A stretch of DNA of 64,000 bases, taken from positions 74,199 to 138,198 of the forward strand of contig DYIF01000004.1 of assembly GCA_020723765.1 (NCBI GenBank). The letters run 5' to 3'. A model generated the notes under the pieces. That model saw only the letters and a program-made list of their open reading frames with translations. It was not told where the DNA came from and did not search any database. This DNA comes from Elusimicrobium minutum (GTDB lineage: Bacteria > Elusimicrobiota > Elusimicrobia > Elusimicrobiales > UBA9959). Position numbers and translations under genes: made by a program. Positions 27,624 to 36,792 of this stretch are shown here, one piece after another; the stretch's first letter is position 1, and each line of letters begins with the position of its first letter.

Positions 27624-28405
27624 AAAAAAAGCCCCATAACAATTGAAATTAAAACCATTGCGGATATTGGATAAAAGATATTTTTTTTATCCCTTCTAAA
27701 ATACCTCTGAATATAAAAAGCGATCGGCAAAATCAGAATGTAAATCAAAACCTCTTTTTTGGAACCGTAGTCTATATAAAAAAATCCGTAAAGGAATATG
27801 GTCATTACGAAAAGTATTATGGTCAAGAAAAACGAAACCCGGCTCATCATCCTGATCATTTTATTCCAATTAAAACTATCTAAGGCGCAGTTTCTCGTTC
27901 CTCCGCATTTCCACGAATAATCCAAACCTACGTATCTAATATATACGGTATAAAAAGAATAAAATATCGTAGGGACAAAAATAGCCACCATTACGCTCTC
28001 TACGGTACCGGTTTTATAACAACACAAATGCAATATTACGAATATGAAAAAAGTAAACTCTCCGACTATAACTCTAAGTCGAGACCAGAATATTCTGTCT
28101 CCAATGGAAGCGTACGCGCAGGCTAAAGCTTGCTTTATGTTTTTTATCTCTTTTTCGTCCTTTTTTTCCGATTCCATTTTAAGAACGTTTCCGGCTACAA
28201 ACCCCACCATATAGGGTTGAGTATTAAATATCTCCAAGTGTCTTTTGACCGATTTTTTCAAAGACTCGTTATCTTTGAATATCTTTTTTAAAAAAGGCAT
28301 AATGGTAAAAACAAAACCTATGTTTTGAAAACTTTGATAATTGAAAACCGACTGAAGAAAGAAACTTCTAAATACCAGAATAATTTTATCTTTAAAACTA
28401 ATCAT
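27620..28405 (-). CDS. PTS mannose-family EIID membrane component
   Basis: 261 residues. Mannose-class IID signatures: FLKKIFKDNESLKKSVKRHLEIFNTQPYMVGFVAGNVLKME and ALACAYASIGDRIFWSRLRV (family: NTHPYFAG and GIGDPLFW). Four or five hydrophobic segments fill the C-terminal half. With EIIC it forms the sugar channel. The Gly-Asp-Pro of the family is Gly-Asp-Arg here, and length is slightly short (usual 270-300). Overlaps EIIC by 8 nt and HPr by 4 nt. Confidence 0.88.
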   Translation of the reverse strand: MISFKDKIILVFRSFFLQSVFNYQSFQNIGFVFTIMPFLKKIFKDNESLKKSVKRHLEIFNTQPYMVGFVAGNVLKMESEKKDEKEIKNIKQALACAYASIGDRIFWSRLRVIVGEFTFFIFVILHLCCYKTGTVESVMVAIFVPTIFYSFYTVYIRYVGLDYSWKCGGTRNCALDSFNWNKMIRMMSRVSFFLTIILFVMTIFLYGFFYIDYGSKKEVLIYILILPIAFYIQRYFRRDKKNIFYPISAMVLISIVMGLFL

Positions 28406-28994
28406 TTTTACCGACCTGAGTTTTAAATTTAAAATAAAGCGAAGTAAGCGTTATAAAAACCGTTCCTATCAAAGCCATTTGGGATACTTTAAAAACATAA
28501 TCGGTATTTAATTTAATAGCGAAAAAAGAAAGAATATAAACCGAAATAAGGGAATATAAGGAAAAAACAATAACATCCAAAATCATTGATAAAGCTATTA
28601 TCTTCCATAAATTAAAATCGTATCTCTCTATCATATTTTCGCATATCGAATTAAATCGGTTTCTAAAACCTCTCAAATATTTTTCCACATAAGAATAACC
28701 CTCTCCGGCTATAAGCCCCAAAAAGAAGGCCAGATAAGGATTGGTTTTAGGAAGAAGCAGAACCGAGACTATAACCGCCACCGTTCCATTCGGTATAGTG
28801 ACCCCGCCGACCGGAGTAAAATCCAATATCACAAGCTCCAAAAGCATTCCGATTAAAAAGCCCTGAACGGGATATCCCGAAAGATATCCTATTACCGCCC
28901 CCGCAAAAGACGGCCTTGAAACTAAAAACTGAAATGCGCTTACGTTATCTAAATTCAAAAGACCGGCCAGTATTACGAGAAAGATTTCTTTCAT
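28398..28994 (-). CDS. PTS mannose/sorbose-family EIIC component, shortened
   Basis: 198 residues against about 250-270 for E. coli-type IIC. The N-terminal two thirds match: SRPSFAGAVIGYLSGYPVQGFLIGMLLELVIL, PVGGVTIPNGTVAVIVSVLLL, LGLIAGEGYSYVEKYLRGFRNRFN. The last helices of the family appear to be missing or replaced. Short IIC proteins of this kind occur in PTS blocks next to hprK and rapZ in delta-proteobacteria, where transport versus regulation is uncertain. Overlaps GH57 by 4 nt. Confidence 0.87.
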   Translation of the reverse strand: MKEIFLVILAGLLNLDNVSAFQFLVSRPSFAGAVIGYLSGYPVQGFLIGMLLELVILDFTPVGGVTIPNGTVAVIVSVLLLPKTNPYLAFFLGLIAGEGYSYVEKYLRGFRNRFNSICENMIERYDFNLWKIIALSMILDVIVFSLYSLISVYILSFFAIKLNTDYVFKVSQMALIGTVFITLTSLYFKFKTQVGKND

Positions 28995-30952
28995 ACGATT
29001 TCCAGATCTATTAAAAACTCAAACTCTTCCTTGGCTTCGAATTTTTTATCTATCTTAACTCCGACTACCGAACCCTGATAAGTTTTTTCAATTCCGCTTT
29101 CCGAGTTGGAAACTGTTTCTAAAGGAATAATCCATAATTTTATCGGTATTGAAAAGGAAAGCTTAATTTTTCCTCTTACTGGATCGTTAAAAATATATTC
29201 TCTTACATCCTTTTCTTCTTTAAAAGGCGCCAAAGCTAAGGAAGAAAAGAAAAAAGGAAATTCCGAAACAAAATTTACAAATCCCTCCGTCTCGGATTCG
29301 TTTTTTATTAAATATTTAACGGATAAACCGTCTTTTTCTTTATCTATTAAAACTTTTTTAAAAATAGAAAAATTAAGTTTTCTATTAACGTCCCAAACAA
29401 CTCCGGACCTTTTAAAACCCAACTCCGCTTCTGAATCGGAAAACTTTAAATCGTAATAATAATGTTGGGGAATAAAATCTCCTTGTTCCCCATATCTCGC
29501 TTTTGAAAAATCGGCCAACGAGTTTGAAGGATGAACAAAATGATCCAAAAGCATAACCCTATTATGCCAATCATAAAAATAATCAAAGTTTTTATTAATA
29601 TCGTTTCCGTTTATATCCTTCGGGGGTTTTAAATGATAAGATTCTTCTTTCCTTTCCATAACGCAAGAATAATTGACAAATTTATTTTTGGATGAAAATT
29701 CCGTTATTGAACCTCCGTAAGAAGGAGAAAAAATAAAAAAGTTATTTTTGGTTTCAATCATTATTTCCTCGTTTCCGTCTAAGTCTATATCAGATATATC
29801 TATTTTTATATTATCCGAGGATTTATCAAAAACTATTTTTTGAGCTTTTAATAGATTTTCATATATGGCAGCTCTTATATGGGGAAGATATACCCCGCCG
29901 AAAACCCCGTGCCACCATCCACAGTTGCACTGAGCCATATGCAAGAAGTTTTCAGCGCAAGAATCGTAACTTTTAGCCACCAACTCGCTTACTAAATAAC
30001 TTCTTTTGTGTATTAAATTGGATTGTCTGTATTTTGTAAAAAAATTTTCGAAAAAACCACCTCTTATAAATTTTTTTAAATCAGTCGGAGCGTTTTTTCT
30101 GAACTCTTCTATTTTGTTCCCATCATTGGGACTCAAAGACCACTGAGAAAGCTCGAAATAAGAAGTATTTGGCACATAAACGAGTTTTTTGGGCCTTCTA
30201 TCCAAAACATCCATGAATCTAACCATATCTATATCGGAGTTTTTGATAGTTTCAAAAAAATTATAAAGCCATTTTTCATCATAGACCAATTTATAGCTCT
30301 GGGGCCAAAGCCCAAACTTCTCACCATCATCGGCCATAACGAATATCCCTTCTTTAAAAGAATTTATATATTCTACTGTTTTGTAAGGCTCTTTATAAGG
30401 AATTAAGTATCTTAAATTATGGTTTATCGTAAAAATCTTAATTTTTTTGCTCTCATATTCAGTAACAAAACAATCGTTAACCTCCGATTCATCAACTCCA
30501 GAGGTTAAAAGATGAGTATCGTCTATAACCAGATATTTCATACCGCAATCGTATAAGGTTTTCGGGATAGTCGGGTTAAAAACTCTTTCGGTAAGCCATA
30601 TCCCCTTGGGTGAAAAATTAAATTTTTTATTTATATAGTCGTTTAGCTTTTTTATCTGGGAAATTCTATCCCGTTCCGGGATAACGCCAAGGATCGGCTC
30701 GTAATATCCTCCAGAAAGTATTTCTATTTGATTTCTAAAAACCATTTCCTTAATCTTATCTAAATAATATGGTTCGTTTTTTTCAAGCCAATCGTAGAGT
30801 ATTCCAGAAAAATGAAAACAAACTTTGGGATATTTCAAATCAAAAACAAGATCTATAAAAGGTTTATAACTTTTTTCAAAAGCTTCTCTTATGACATAAT
30901 CAAAATTGCCTACAGGCTGATGATTATGAACAGTAAAAATTATTTTTTTCAT
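28991..30952 (-). CDS. GH57 alpha-glucan enzyme (4-alpha-glucanotransferase/alpha-amylase type)
   Basis: 653 residues from ATG 30952, close to the archaeal GH57 4-alpha-glucanotransferases. GH57 regions are clear: FTVHNHQPVGNF (region 1), SGGYYEPIL (2), GIWLTERVFNPTIP with the Glu122 nucleophile (3), and FVMADDGEKFGLWPQSY with the Asp208/209 acid (4). C-terminal DUF1925/DUF1926-like beta domains follow (ERKEESYHLKPP, LDHFVHPSN). There is no signal peptide, so it acts on cytoplasmic glycogen or maltodextrin. I chose this start because its ATGA overlaps the EIIB stop; the 31045 start lies in another frame of EIIB. A GH57 gene inside a PTS operon is unusual. Confidence 0.9.
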   Translation of the reverse strand: MKKIIFTVHNHQPVGNFDYVIREAFEKSYKPFIDLVFDLKYPKVCFHFSGILYDWLEKNEPYYLDKIKEMVFRNQIEILSGGYYEPILGVIPERDRISQIKKLNDYINKKFNFSPKGIWLTERVFNPTIPKTLYDCGMKYLVIDDTHLLTSGVDESEVNDCFVTEYESKKIKIFTINHNLRYLIPYKEPYKTVEYINSFKEGIFVMADDGEKFGLWPQSYKLVYDEKWLYNFFETIKNSDIDMVRFMDVLDRRPKKLVYVPNTSYFELSQWSLSPNDGNKIEEFRKNAPTDLKKFIRGGFFENFFTKYRQSNLIHKRSYLVSELVAKSYDSCAENFLHMAQCNCGWWHGVFGGVYLPHIRAAIYENLLKAQKIVFDKSSDNIKIDISDIDLDGNEEIMIETKNNFFIFSPSYGGSITEFSSKNKFVNYSCVMERKEESYHLKPPKDINGNDINKNFDYFYDWHNRVMLLDHFVHPSNSLADFSKARYGEQGDFIPQHYYYDLKFSDSEAELGFKRSGVVWDVNRKLNFSIFKKVLIDKEKDGLSVKYLIKNESETEGFVNFVSEFPFFFSSLALAPFKEEKDVREYIFNDPVRGKIKLSFSIPIKLWIIPLETVSNSESGIEKTYQGSVVGVKIDKKFEAKEEFEFLIDLEIV

Positions 30953-31410
30953 ATATCCGTGCCAACTTTTACCCCATCTTCCTGTGGTATGGCTTGCATA
31001 TAAATATCTATACCTCTGGAAACAAGTTCTCTTAGAACGGCGCACTCGCTATCGCTTAGAAATATAGCCTTGCCTAAAGAAAAATTTCTACCTTTTGCAT
31101 AATGGATACCACCCAAATTTAATTTTTCTATTTTTAAACCAGATTTTACGGCGCTCAAAACATCTTCAAGAGTTTCAAAAAGAACAATGTAGTTTTTATC
31201 CTCGTTAAAAATAAAATTTGAAATACTAGAAACGTCTAAGAAATCAAGTTCTATATTTTCCGGAGTAGAAAACCTCATAATGTTCCTTCTAAGCTCATCT
31301 TTTTTTACTCCATCATTTACTACCAAAATATGTTTTATGTTAAACGTTCCTAACCAGTTTTCTACAACCTGGCCGTGAATAAGTCTGTCATCGACTCTGA
31401 AAATAATCAT
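30949..31410 (-). CDS. PTS mannose/sorbose-family EIIB component
   Basis: 153 residues. The phosphorylated His12 lies in RVDDRLIHGQVVENW, the family signature. NLGGIHYAKGRNFSLGKAIFLSD matches the IIB core. It receives phosphate from EIIA and passes it to sugar. It is a free-standing cytosolic domain, 6 nt after EIIA, and overlaps GH57 by 4 nt. Confidence 0.93.
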   Translation of the reverse strand: MIIFRVDDRLIHGQVVENWLGTFNIKHILVVNDGVKKDELRRNIMRFSTPENIELDFLDVSSISNFIFNEDKNYIVLFETLEDVLSAVKSGLKIEKLNLGGIHYAKGRNFSLGKAIFLSDSECAVLRELVSRGIDIYMQAIPQEDGVKVGTDI

Positions 31411-31416
31411 AACAAA

Positions 31417-31827
31417 TCAGTCTCTTTTAGAAAGTATAGATTTAACCTCACATATGGATTTTTTGCCGTCTATTATTATTTTTTCCAAAAGAGGGTCAAA
31501 ATCCATAATATCCTTAAGGTTTAAAGCGGATATCAGCATAGACATATTAACCCCGCATATAACCGCGGATTTTTCTATATCTTTTGCGAAAGGCAAAACA
31601 ACATTCATCGGAGTTCCGCCCGGGATATCTACGAAATAAATCACGCTATCGCATTTGGTTCTGATATCGTCGGTAACTCTTTTGACGTTGGATTTTATGT
31701 CGTCTATGGACATTCTTGCGTTTATTGAAATAGAAACTACGTTTTCTTTTTGACCTACAACATGCTCTGAGGCTTCTATCAAATAAGCCCCGAAATCGCT
31801 ATGCGTGACCACTATTATACCTATCAT
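31417..31827 (-). CDS. PTS mannose-family EIIA component
   Basis: 136 residues. His9 in IIVVTHSDFGAYLIEASEHVVG is the phospho-acceptor; VIYFVDIPGGTPMNVVLPFA matches the flavodoxin-like IIA fold (DLFGGSP in E. coli ManX). It links HPr-P to EIIB and may also serve a regulatory role, as in truncated PTS. It shares one base with rapZ's end and lies 6 nt before EIIB. Confidence 0.93.
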   Translation of the reverse strand: MIGIIVVTHSDFGAYLIEASEHVVGQKENVVSISINARMSIDDIKSNVKRVTDDIRTKCDSVIYFVDIPGGTPMNVVLPFAKDIEKSAVICGVNMSMLISALNLKDIMDFDPLLEKIIIDGKKSICEVKSILSKRD

Positions 31828-32675
31828 TATTTCCTCATATCCCTATGAAATTTGCTTACATCATACCCCGAACTCAAAAGCGCCGCGGATATTTCTTCCG
31901 AAACTGCCACACTTCTATGCTTTCCCCCAGTACATCCTACTGCTATTGTCAAATAGGATTTTCCCTCTTTTATATAAAGCGGTATAAGTTTTTTAATCTG
32001 ATTAAACCACTCATTTATAAACCTTTTATATATCTTTTGTCTGGCCAGATATTTTTTAACCTCAAAATCTGTTCCAGTCTTGTTTTTTAAAGATTTAACA
32101 TAGAAAGGATTTGGAAGGAATCTTACATCCATAACAATGTCGGCATCTAATGGTATACCGTATTTATAACCGAAAGAAAGCATATTTATTTTAAAATCCC
32201 TTACGCTTTTAAGATTTACGAAAGAAGATAATATTTCTTTCAGCTCCCCCAGCGTAAGCTTTGTCGTATCTATGGTTTTATCCGCCTTTTCTTTAAGAGG
32301 ATCCAAAATTTTTCTTTCCTTTTTTATGGCAACAGACAAATTTTCACCTAAAGGATGGCGGTGTCTGGTTTCAGAAAACCTCTGAAAAAGAACCTTATCT
32401 TCGCAATCGAGAAAAAGTATTTTATATTGTAAATTAAATTCATTAAAACAAGAAAGATAATCGCTAAAATTTTTAGAAAACTTCGCTTCTCTTATATCTA
32501 TACCCAAAGCAACATTTTTTAAGTACTCCTCTTTTTTTATAAGGCCGGCAAGATATGGAAGAAGTTTTACCGGAATATTGTCTATGCAATGGAAACCGAA
32601 ATCCTCGAAACATTTAAGAGCCTGACTTTTCCCGGAACCGCTTGTACCTGTTATTATAAATACTTTTCTGCTCAT
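31827..32675 (-). CDS. rapZ: RapZ-family nucleotide-binding regulator
   Basis: 282 residues, normal length. Walker A GTSGSGKS at 8-15, the conserved GENLSVAIKKERKIL region, and the C-terminal hallmark TIAVGCTGGKHRSVAVSEEIS. E. coli RapZ binds GlcN6P and directs RNase E to the small RNA GlmZ; in other phyla the role is unclear and cyclic-nucleotide or RNA binding has been reported. Its place between hprK and EIIA ties it to PTS or cell-wall amino sugar control. Overlaps hprK by 4 nt. Confidence 0.93.
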   Translation of the reverse strand: MSRKVFIITGTSGSGKSQALKCFEDFGFHCIDNIPVKLLPYLAGLIKKEEYLKNVALGIDIREAKFSKNFSDYLSCFNEFNLQYKILFLDCEDKVLFQRFSETRHRHPLGENLSVAIKKERKILDPLKEKADKTIDTTKLTLGELKEILSSFVNLKSVRDFKINMLSFGYKYGIPLDADIVMDVRFLPNPFYVKSLKNKTGTDFEVKKYLARQKIYKRFINEWFNQIKKLIPLYIKEGKSYLTIAVGCTGGKHRSVAVSEEISAALLSSGYDVSKFHRDMRK

Positions 32676-33619
32676 TTGTTTTTTTTCATCTCTTTTATAA
32701 CCATATCGTTAAGTTTTTTCGCCGCAAAATATCCCGTATTTTTTAACCTTTGATTTAAAGAAGCTATTTCGATTAAAACGGCTAAATTTCTTCCCGGAGT
32801 AACTGGTATGTTTAAAGAAGGGATATCCACGTCCAAAATCTTTACTGTCTTGTCTATAAGTCCGGTTCTATCATATCTTGTTAGATCCAGTCCCTGAGCA
32901 GATTGCAAATAAACCACAAGTTCTATTACTGAGCTTGGGAGTATGGCGCCAACACCAAAAAGCATCTCCACATCTACTATCCCTATTCCCCTTACTTCCA
33001 TAAAATTTTTTATGGTTTTCGGAGAGGACCCCACGAGTATATGCCCTATTCTTCTCTTTACCTCTATAACATCGTCGCTTATCAATATATGACCTCTTTT
33101 TAAAAGCTCTATAGCGCATTCGGATTTTCCTATGCCAGGGTCTCCTTGTATTAAAACTCCAAGTCCGTACACGTTAACCAGAACTCCGTGAAGAGTAATG
33201 GAAGGAGAAAGTTTGTCATCTAAATACATGGTTAATTCTCTTACAAGATCCGCCGAGTCTAATGGTGTGGATATTAAAGGGATATTATTGTTTTGAGCGG
33301 CCTGAATTATGGGTTTGGTTGGTTTAAATCCGCCGGTTATTATAACGCAAGGGATATCCTTGTTTGAAAACATTTTGTTAAGGTTTGAAAATATTTTATT
33401 GTAAGGTCTCGTGGTACAATAGAAATATTCTCCTCTACCTATTATCTGTATTCTTTCGGACCTGAACTGGTCCAAAAAACCCGTAACGGCTAACCCCGGT
33501 CTATTTACTTCGCTTACAATTATCTTCCTATCCAGAAATTCTCTACCGAAAACAACTTTTAACTTAAAATCAGCAGATTTTTCTTTCAGAAGCTGCTTTA
33601 CGGTAATCTGTTTATTCAT
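32672..33619 (-). CDS. hprK: HPr kinase/phosphorylase
   Basis: 315 residues. N-terminal regulatory domain (SEVNRPGLAVTGFLDQF) and C-terminal kinase domain with LHGVLVNVYGLGVLIQGDPGIGKSE (His144 and P-loop 159-166), ISDDVIEVKR and the HprK signature MEVRGIGIVDVEMLFGVGAI. It phosphorylates Ser46 of HPr with ATP and removes it by phosphorolysis, coupling PTS activity to metabolic state. It follows hpf by 6 nt and overlaps rapZ by 4 nt. Confidence 0.96.
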   Translation of the reverse strand: MNKQITVKQLLKEKSADFKLKVVFGREFLDRKIIVSEVNRPGLAVTGFLDQFRSERIQIIGRGEYFYCTTRPYNKIFSNLNKMFSNKDIPCVIITGGFKPTKPIIQAAQNNNIPLISTPLDSADLVRELTMYLDDKLSPSITLHGVLVNVYGLGVLIQGDPGIGKSECAIELLKRGHILISDDVIEVKRRIGHILVGSSPKTIKNFMEVRGIGIVDVEMLFGVGAILPSSVIELVVYLQSAQGLDLTRYDRTGLIDKTVKILDVDIPSLNIPVTPGRNLAVLIEIASLNQRLKNTGYFAAKKLNDMVIKEMKKNK

Positions 33620-33625
33620 TTAAAA

Positions 33626-34144
33626 TTATTTCTTTACCGGCATAAGTATTCCGTATGTGGAATCCAACCTTTTAAAAACGACCTGGGTTTGTTTAGAGTC
33701 TTTATCTACAAATAACCAAAAATTAAAACCCAGTTTTTCCATTTCTATGACAGCTTCTTCTCTCGTCATAGGTTTTACCGGAACGTTCTTTATGACCGAA
33801 AATCTTATATCTGAAACTATAACAGGAGATGTAAAATCAACTTCCCCGGATTCTTTTCTCATATCTTCATTTTTCTCTTTATATTTTTTGGCTTGTTTTT
33901 CTATTTTATCCAAAACAAGATCTACAGCGGAATAAAGGTCGTCCGATATGCCAGTGGCTTTCAAGGTTTGATGGCCGACATGGGCAACTATCTCTGCAAA
34001 ATGTTGTTTTTTATCTACACCAACCACAACCTGAACCCATACTATGTTATGAATATAACCTAAAACATTGGTTACTTTTTCTTCTATGAAATTTTTTATG
34101 GGATCCGTTAATTTTATTTTTCTTCCTACTATGTTTATTTTCAT
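33626..34144 (-). CDS. hpf: Ribosome hibernation promoting factor, long form
   Basis: 172 residues from ATG 34144; GGAGG 4 nt upstream fixes this start, and the in-frame TTG at 34156 would cover the ribosome site. The N-terminal S30AE domain (INIVGRKIKLTDPIKNFIEEKV, QHFAEIVAHVGHQTLKATG, DDLYSAVDLVLDKIEKQ) binds the decoding centre. The C-terminal dimerisation domain (VKPMTREEAVIEMEKLGFNFWLFVDKD) makes 100S dimers directly. It opens the hprK-rapZ-PTS block, the same order as in delta-proteobacteria, where rpoN usually precedes it. Confidence 0.95.
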   Translation of the reverse strand: MKINIVGRKIKLTDPIKNFIEEKVTNVLGYIHNIVWVQVVVGVDKKQHFAEIVAHVGHQTLKATGISDDLYSAVDLVLDKIEKQAKKYKEKNEDMRKESGEVDFTSPVIVSDIRFSVIKNVPVKPMTREEAVIEMEKLGFNFWLFVDKDSKQTQVVFKRLDSTYGILMPVKK

Positions 34145-34172
34145 ATTTTCCTCCAAAAAACAAATAAGAAAA

Positions 34173-34191
34173 ACGATATTAACAATATCGT
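34173..34191 (-). terminator. Inverted repeat with T-run: terminator of the cyclase operon or hpf leader hairpin
   Basis: ACGATATT-GTT-AATATCGT is a perfect 8-bp inverted repeat; on the minus strand TTTTTCTT follows. It lies 40 nt after the diguanylate cyclase stop and 28 nt before hpf. A possible -10 (TATAAT, 34207-34212) just upstream means it could also be an operator or leader attenuator for hpf. Confidence 0.5.
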
Positions 34192-34233
34192 AGTTTCCTA
34201 TAAATAATTATACAATAATTTAATAATAAAAAT

Positions 34234-35388
34234 CTAAATATTACCGTAATCTACAACCCTGTTTCTCCCAGATTCTTTGGCCATGTAAAGAGCCTTGTCG
34301 GCTTTTTCTATTAATTCGCTTTTATTTAAAGCATCCTGAGGGTAATAAGATATTCCGATAGATATGGTCACTCTTATGTCCACAAGACCTATTTTAAACT
34401 TTTCCTTCTCTACGCTTTCCCTGATAAAATTCGCCTTTCTAAAGCTTCCATCCCTTTCGGCTCTTGGCATTATTACGACAAACTCCTCTCCGCCGTATCT
34501 TGCGACAAAGTCTGTCTCATAAACGCAACTTCTTATAACCCTGGCAACCCCTTTAAGTATCTCGTCTCCCGCCTGATGGCCGTACGTATCGTTTATGTGC
34601 TTAAAATGGTCTATGTCTATCATCATAAGTCCGAGAGTATGTTTAAAGTTTCTGGCTCTAACTATTTCTTCGTCTATTTTTTCGTTAAATATACCTCGTC
34701 TATAAAGACCCGTAAGACCGTCTTTCAAAGACAAAGAATCTATTTTATTAAACAAATATATTCTTTTTATCAACGGAGATATTTCAAAAATTATATCCGT
34801 AGCTTCGCTTTTTATTTTTGGATCTACCGAGTCTATTATAAAATAACAATAAACCTCTCCGTCGGAAACGGGGATTACCGTTTTCCCATCTTTTTCTTTT
34901 ACCTCTTTTACCCCGAAATCCTCGAATTTAAAACCGTAAATAGGCAAAAAACCTTCTTCGGATTTTATATATAAAGAAGTTTTTGCGCCCAACGACTCGT
35001 TTAAATATTTTTCTATCGATTTAAGAGAGGAAAGATCCACGGCCTGAGAAAGTATGTTAAAAATGGAATATATGTTTTGGTTTTTTTTGTCGTAGTTTAA
35101 AAGGACCTCGGTTTCCTTTTTTAATTCGTTTAGAACCTTTTCGAGTTTTGCCTTTTCTTCCAGAGCTTCGGAAATCTTATCTTTCTTATTTTTATCGTTT
35201 TTATCCGAAAAAATGATAATTAAAGCGGAAGAGAGTACTGCGTAAGCTCCCACATAAACTTCTACGCCTTTTAAAAAGAAAAAAACGACGGACAGCAAAG
35301 CCGAAATTAAACCCAAATAATAATTAAGCCTCTTTAAAAAATAAACTATAAAAAAATAAAACATTCCCAAAATATTAATCTCATTCAT
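34234..35388 (-). CDS. Membrane diguanylate cyclase (GGDEF) without I-site
   Basis: 384 residues. Several N-terminal hydrophobic stretches (ILGMFYFFIVYFL, LGLISALLSVVFFFL, YAVLSSALIIIF) precede a coiled coil, a GAF-like region (about 105-215), and a GGDEF domain with DGLTGLYRRGIFNEKIDEE, MIDIDHFKHINDTYGHQAGDEIL and RYGGEEFVVIMPRAE. GGEEF is an active signature, so it should make c-di-GMP from two GTP. The RxxD inhibitory site five residues before GGEEF is YETD, so feedback inhibition is probably lost. It overlaps the next cyclase by 8 nt. Confidence 0.92.
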   Translation of the reverse strand: MNEINILGMFYFFIVYFLKRLNYYLGLISALLSVVFFFLKGVEVYVGAYAVLSSALIIIFSDKNDKNKKDKISEALEEKAKLEKVLNELKKETEVLLNYDKKNQNIYSIFNILSQAVDLSSLKSIEKYLNESLGAKTSLYIKSEEGFLPIYGFKFEDFGVKEVKEKDGKTVIPVSDGEVYCYFIIDSVDPKIKSEATDIIFEISPLIKRIYLFNKIDSLSLKDGLTGLYRRGIFNEKIDEEIVRARNFKHTLGLMMIDIDHFKHINDTYGHQAGDEILKGVARVIRSCVYETDFVARYGGEEFVVIMPRAERDGSFRKANFIRESVEKEKFKIGLVDIRVTISIGISYYPQDALNKSELIEKADKALYMAKESGRNRVVDYGNI

Positions 35389-36712
35389 ATATTATTCTAT
35401 CCCTTCCGTCTTTTTTTGCCTTATAAAGCCTTTCGTCGCTTACTCTTATTATCTGATTTTTACTCGTGGCTTCCATGGGAAATTCTCCGACTCCCATACT
35501 TAAGGTTATGCCAAATCTTTGGTTGCCCGAATAAAACTCCATAGATCTGACTTTGTTTCTTATATCGTTAAGTATATTCAGCGCGTCTTTTTTGGAAATT
35601 TGGGGCATAATAACTGCAAACTCTTCGCCGCCGTATCTTGCAACGAAATCCACCTCTCTTACGTTTATCGAAATAACCTCAGCCAATTTTTTAAGGACAT
35701 CATCCCCAGACTGATGACCGTAATTGTCGTTTATTTTTTTGAAATGATCTATATCCAGTATGGCCAGAGAAAGCGGTTTTTTGGTTCTAGCCGAGACCAA
35801 TATTTCTTCATCCAATTTATCCTGAAAACTTCTGTGAGTAAAAAGTCCGGTAAGAGGATCTTTTCTGGCAAGCTCTTCCGTCGTCATATAAAGAGAAAGA
35901 TTCTCCATGGCTATAGAGGCTGTCGTAGCAAAAATCTCAAGAACTCTAAAATCCTCTACGGAAAAATAATCTTCTTTATCTGAATAAACCTTAACTACGG
36001 CCAAGCATCTGGAAAAAGCGGAGATAGGAAGATAAACCGAGGAGCGCTCTTCGGTGGAAAAATCAGAATAATTATATCTCGTTTCTTTGGAAACTGAAGG
36101 AACATATATAGAAGTCAGAGTTTTAAAAACATCTTCAACTATTTTCGAATGTTTTGGCGAGATAATAAATTCGGATTTCGAACCGGGAAAAAGAAGAAGA
36201 ATTGATTTCATTAAATTTGAAGCTATCTCATCGTTTGAAAGAGATGTTTGTATTTCTTTAAGACAGGATATAACCTTTTGTTTAGAACTCAAGTTTATGG
36301 TAACTTTTTCTCTATATTTTTTATAAAAATCTATCTTTGATTTAATATCATCGGTTTCTTTTTTTATTTCAATTAATTTCAATTTGCTTTTCTCTTTTTC
36401 TTCCATATCTTTCTTATCCCGAAAACTTTTTAAAACAGAAAAAGAAAAAACCGAGATGAAAGCTATTAAATTATAAACGAAAAACTCGGCTTTTTCGGTA
36501 TGGAAAACTTTATTTACGACGAAGGAGAGAAAAAAAACGAAGGATAACAAAAAAAATCTCAATTCAAAGTCCTTATATTCAAGCAACGAAAGAGGAATGA
36601 CAAAAAAAGGAATTATTAAATAAGAGATATTATGTTTGATTATCACAAGGTAAGAAATCAATATGAAAACAAAAGAAAATAGCAAAACCCTGTATCTTGA
36701 GATCGATATCAT
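35381..36712 (-). CDS. Membrane diguanylate cyclase with GAF domain and intact I-site
   Basis: 443 residues. Four to five N-terminal membrane helices (YRVLLFSFVFILISYLVII, FFLLSFVFFLSFVV), a coiled coil, a GAF-like domain (about 150-270, SSVYLPISAFSRCLAVVKVYS, FATTASIAMENLSLYM), and GGDEF: DPLTGLFTHRSFQDKLDEE, ILDIDHFKKINDNYGHQSGDDVL, RYGGEEFAVIMPQ. REVD at the I-site predicts product inhibition, unlike its neighbour. TATAAA (36722-36727) is 9 nt before the ATG and no ribosome site is present. The pair looks like a tandem duplication that diverged in regulation. Confidence 0.92.
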   Translation of the reverse strand: MISISRYRVLLFSFVFILISYLVIIKHNISYLIIPFFVIPLSLLEYKDFELRFFLLSFVFFLSFVVNKVFHTEKAEFFVYNLIAFISVFSFSVLKSFRDKKDMEEKEKSKLKLIEIKKETDDIKSKIDFYKKYREKVTINLSSKQKVISCLKEIQTSLSNDEIASNLMKSILLLFPGSKSEFIISPKHSKIVEDVFKTLTSIYVPSVSKETRYNYSDFSTEERSSVYLPISAFSRCLAVVKVYSDKEDYFSVEDFRVLEIFATTASIAMENLSLYMTTEELARKDPLTGLFTHRSFQDKLDEEILVSARTKKPLSLAILDIDHFKKINDNYGHQSGDDVLKKLAEVISINVREVDFVARYGGEEFAVIMPQISKKDALNILNDIRNKVRSMEFYSGNQRFGITLSMGVGEFPMEATSKNQIIRVSDERLYKAKKDGRDRIIYE

Positions 36713-36792
36713 ATACTACATTTTATATTTTTGAAATCTTTTTTCATAATCGAATATGTAAAAAATTATTTTAAAAATGCTAAACTTTATTT

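Noticed and set aside
30953-31045. Upstream start for the GH57 gene adding 31 residues
   Set aside because: The extension is the EIIB coding sequence in another frame and is not protein-like (Arg/Tyr/Trp-rich); the ATGA overlap at 30952 begins exactly at the GH57 motif.
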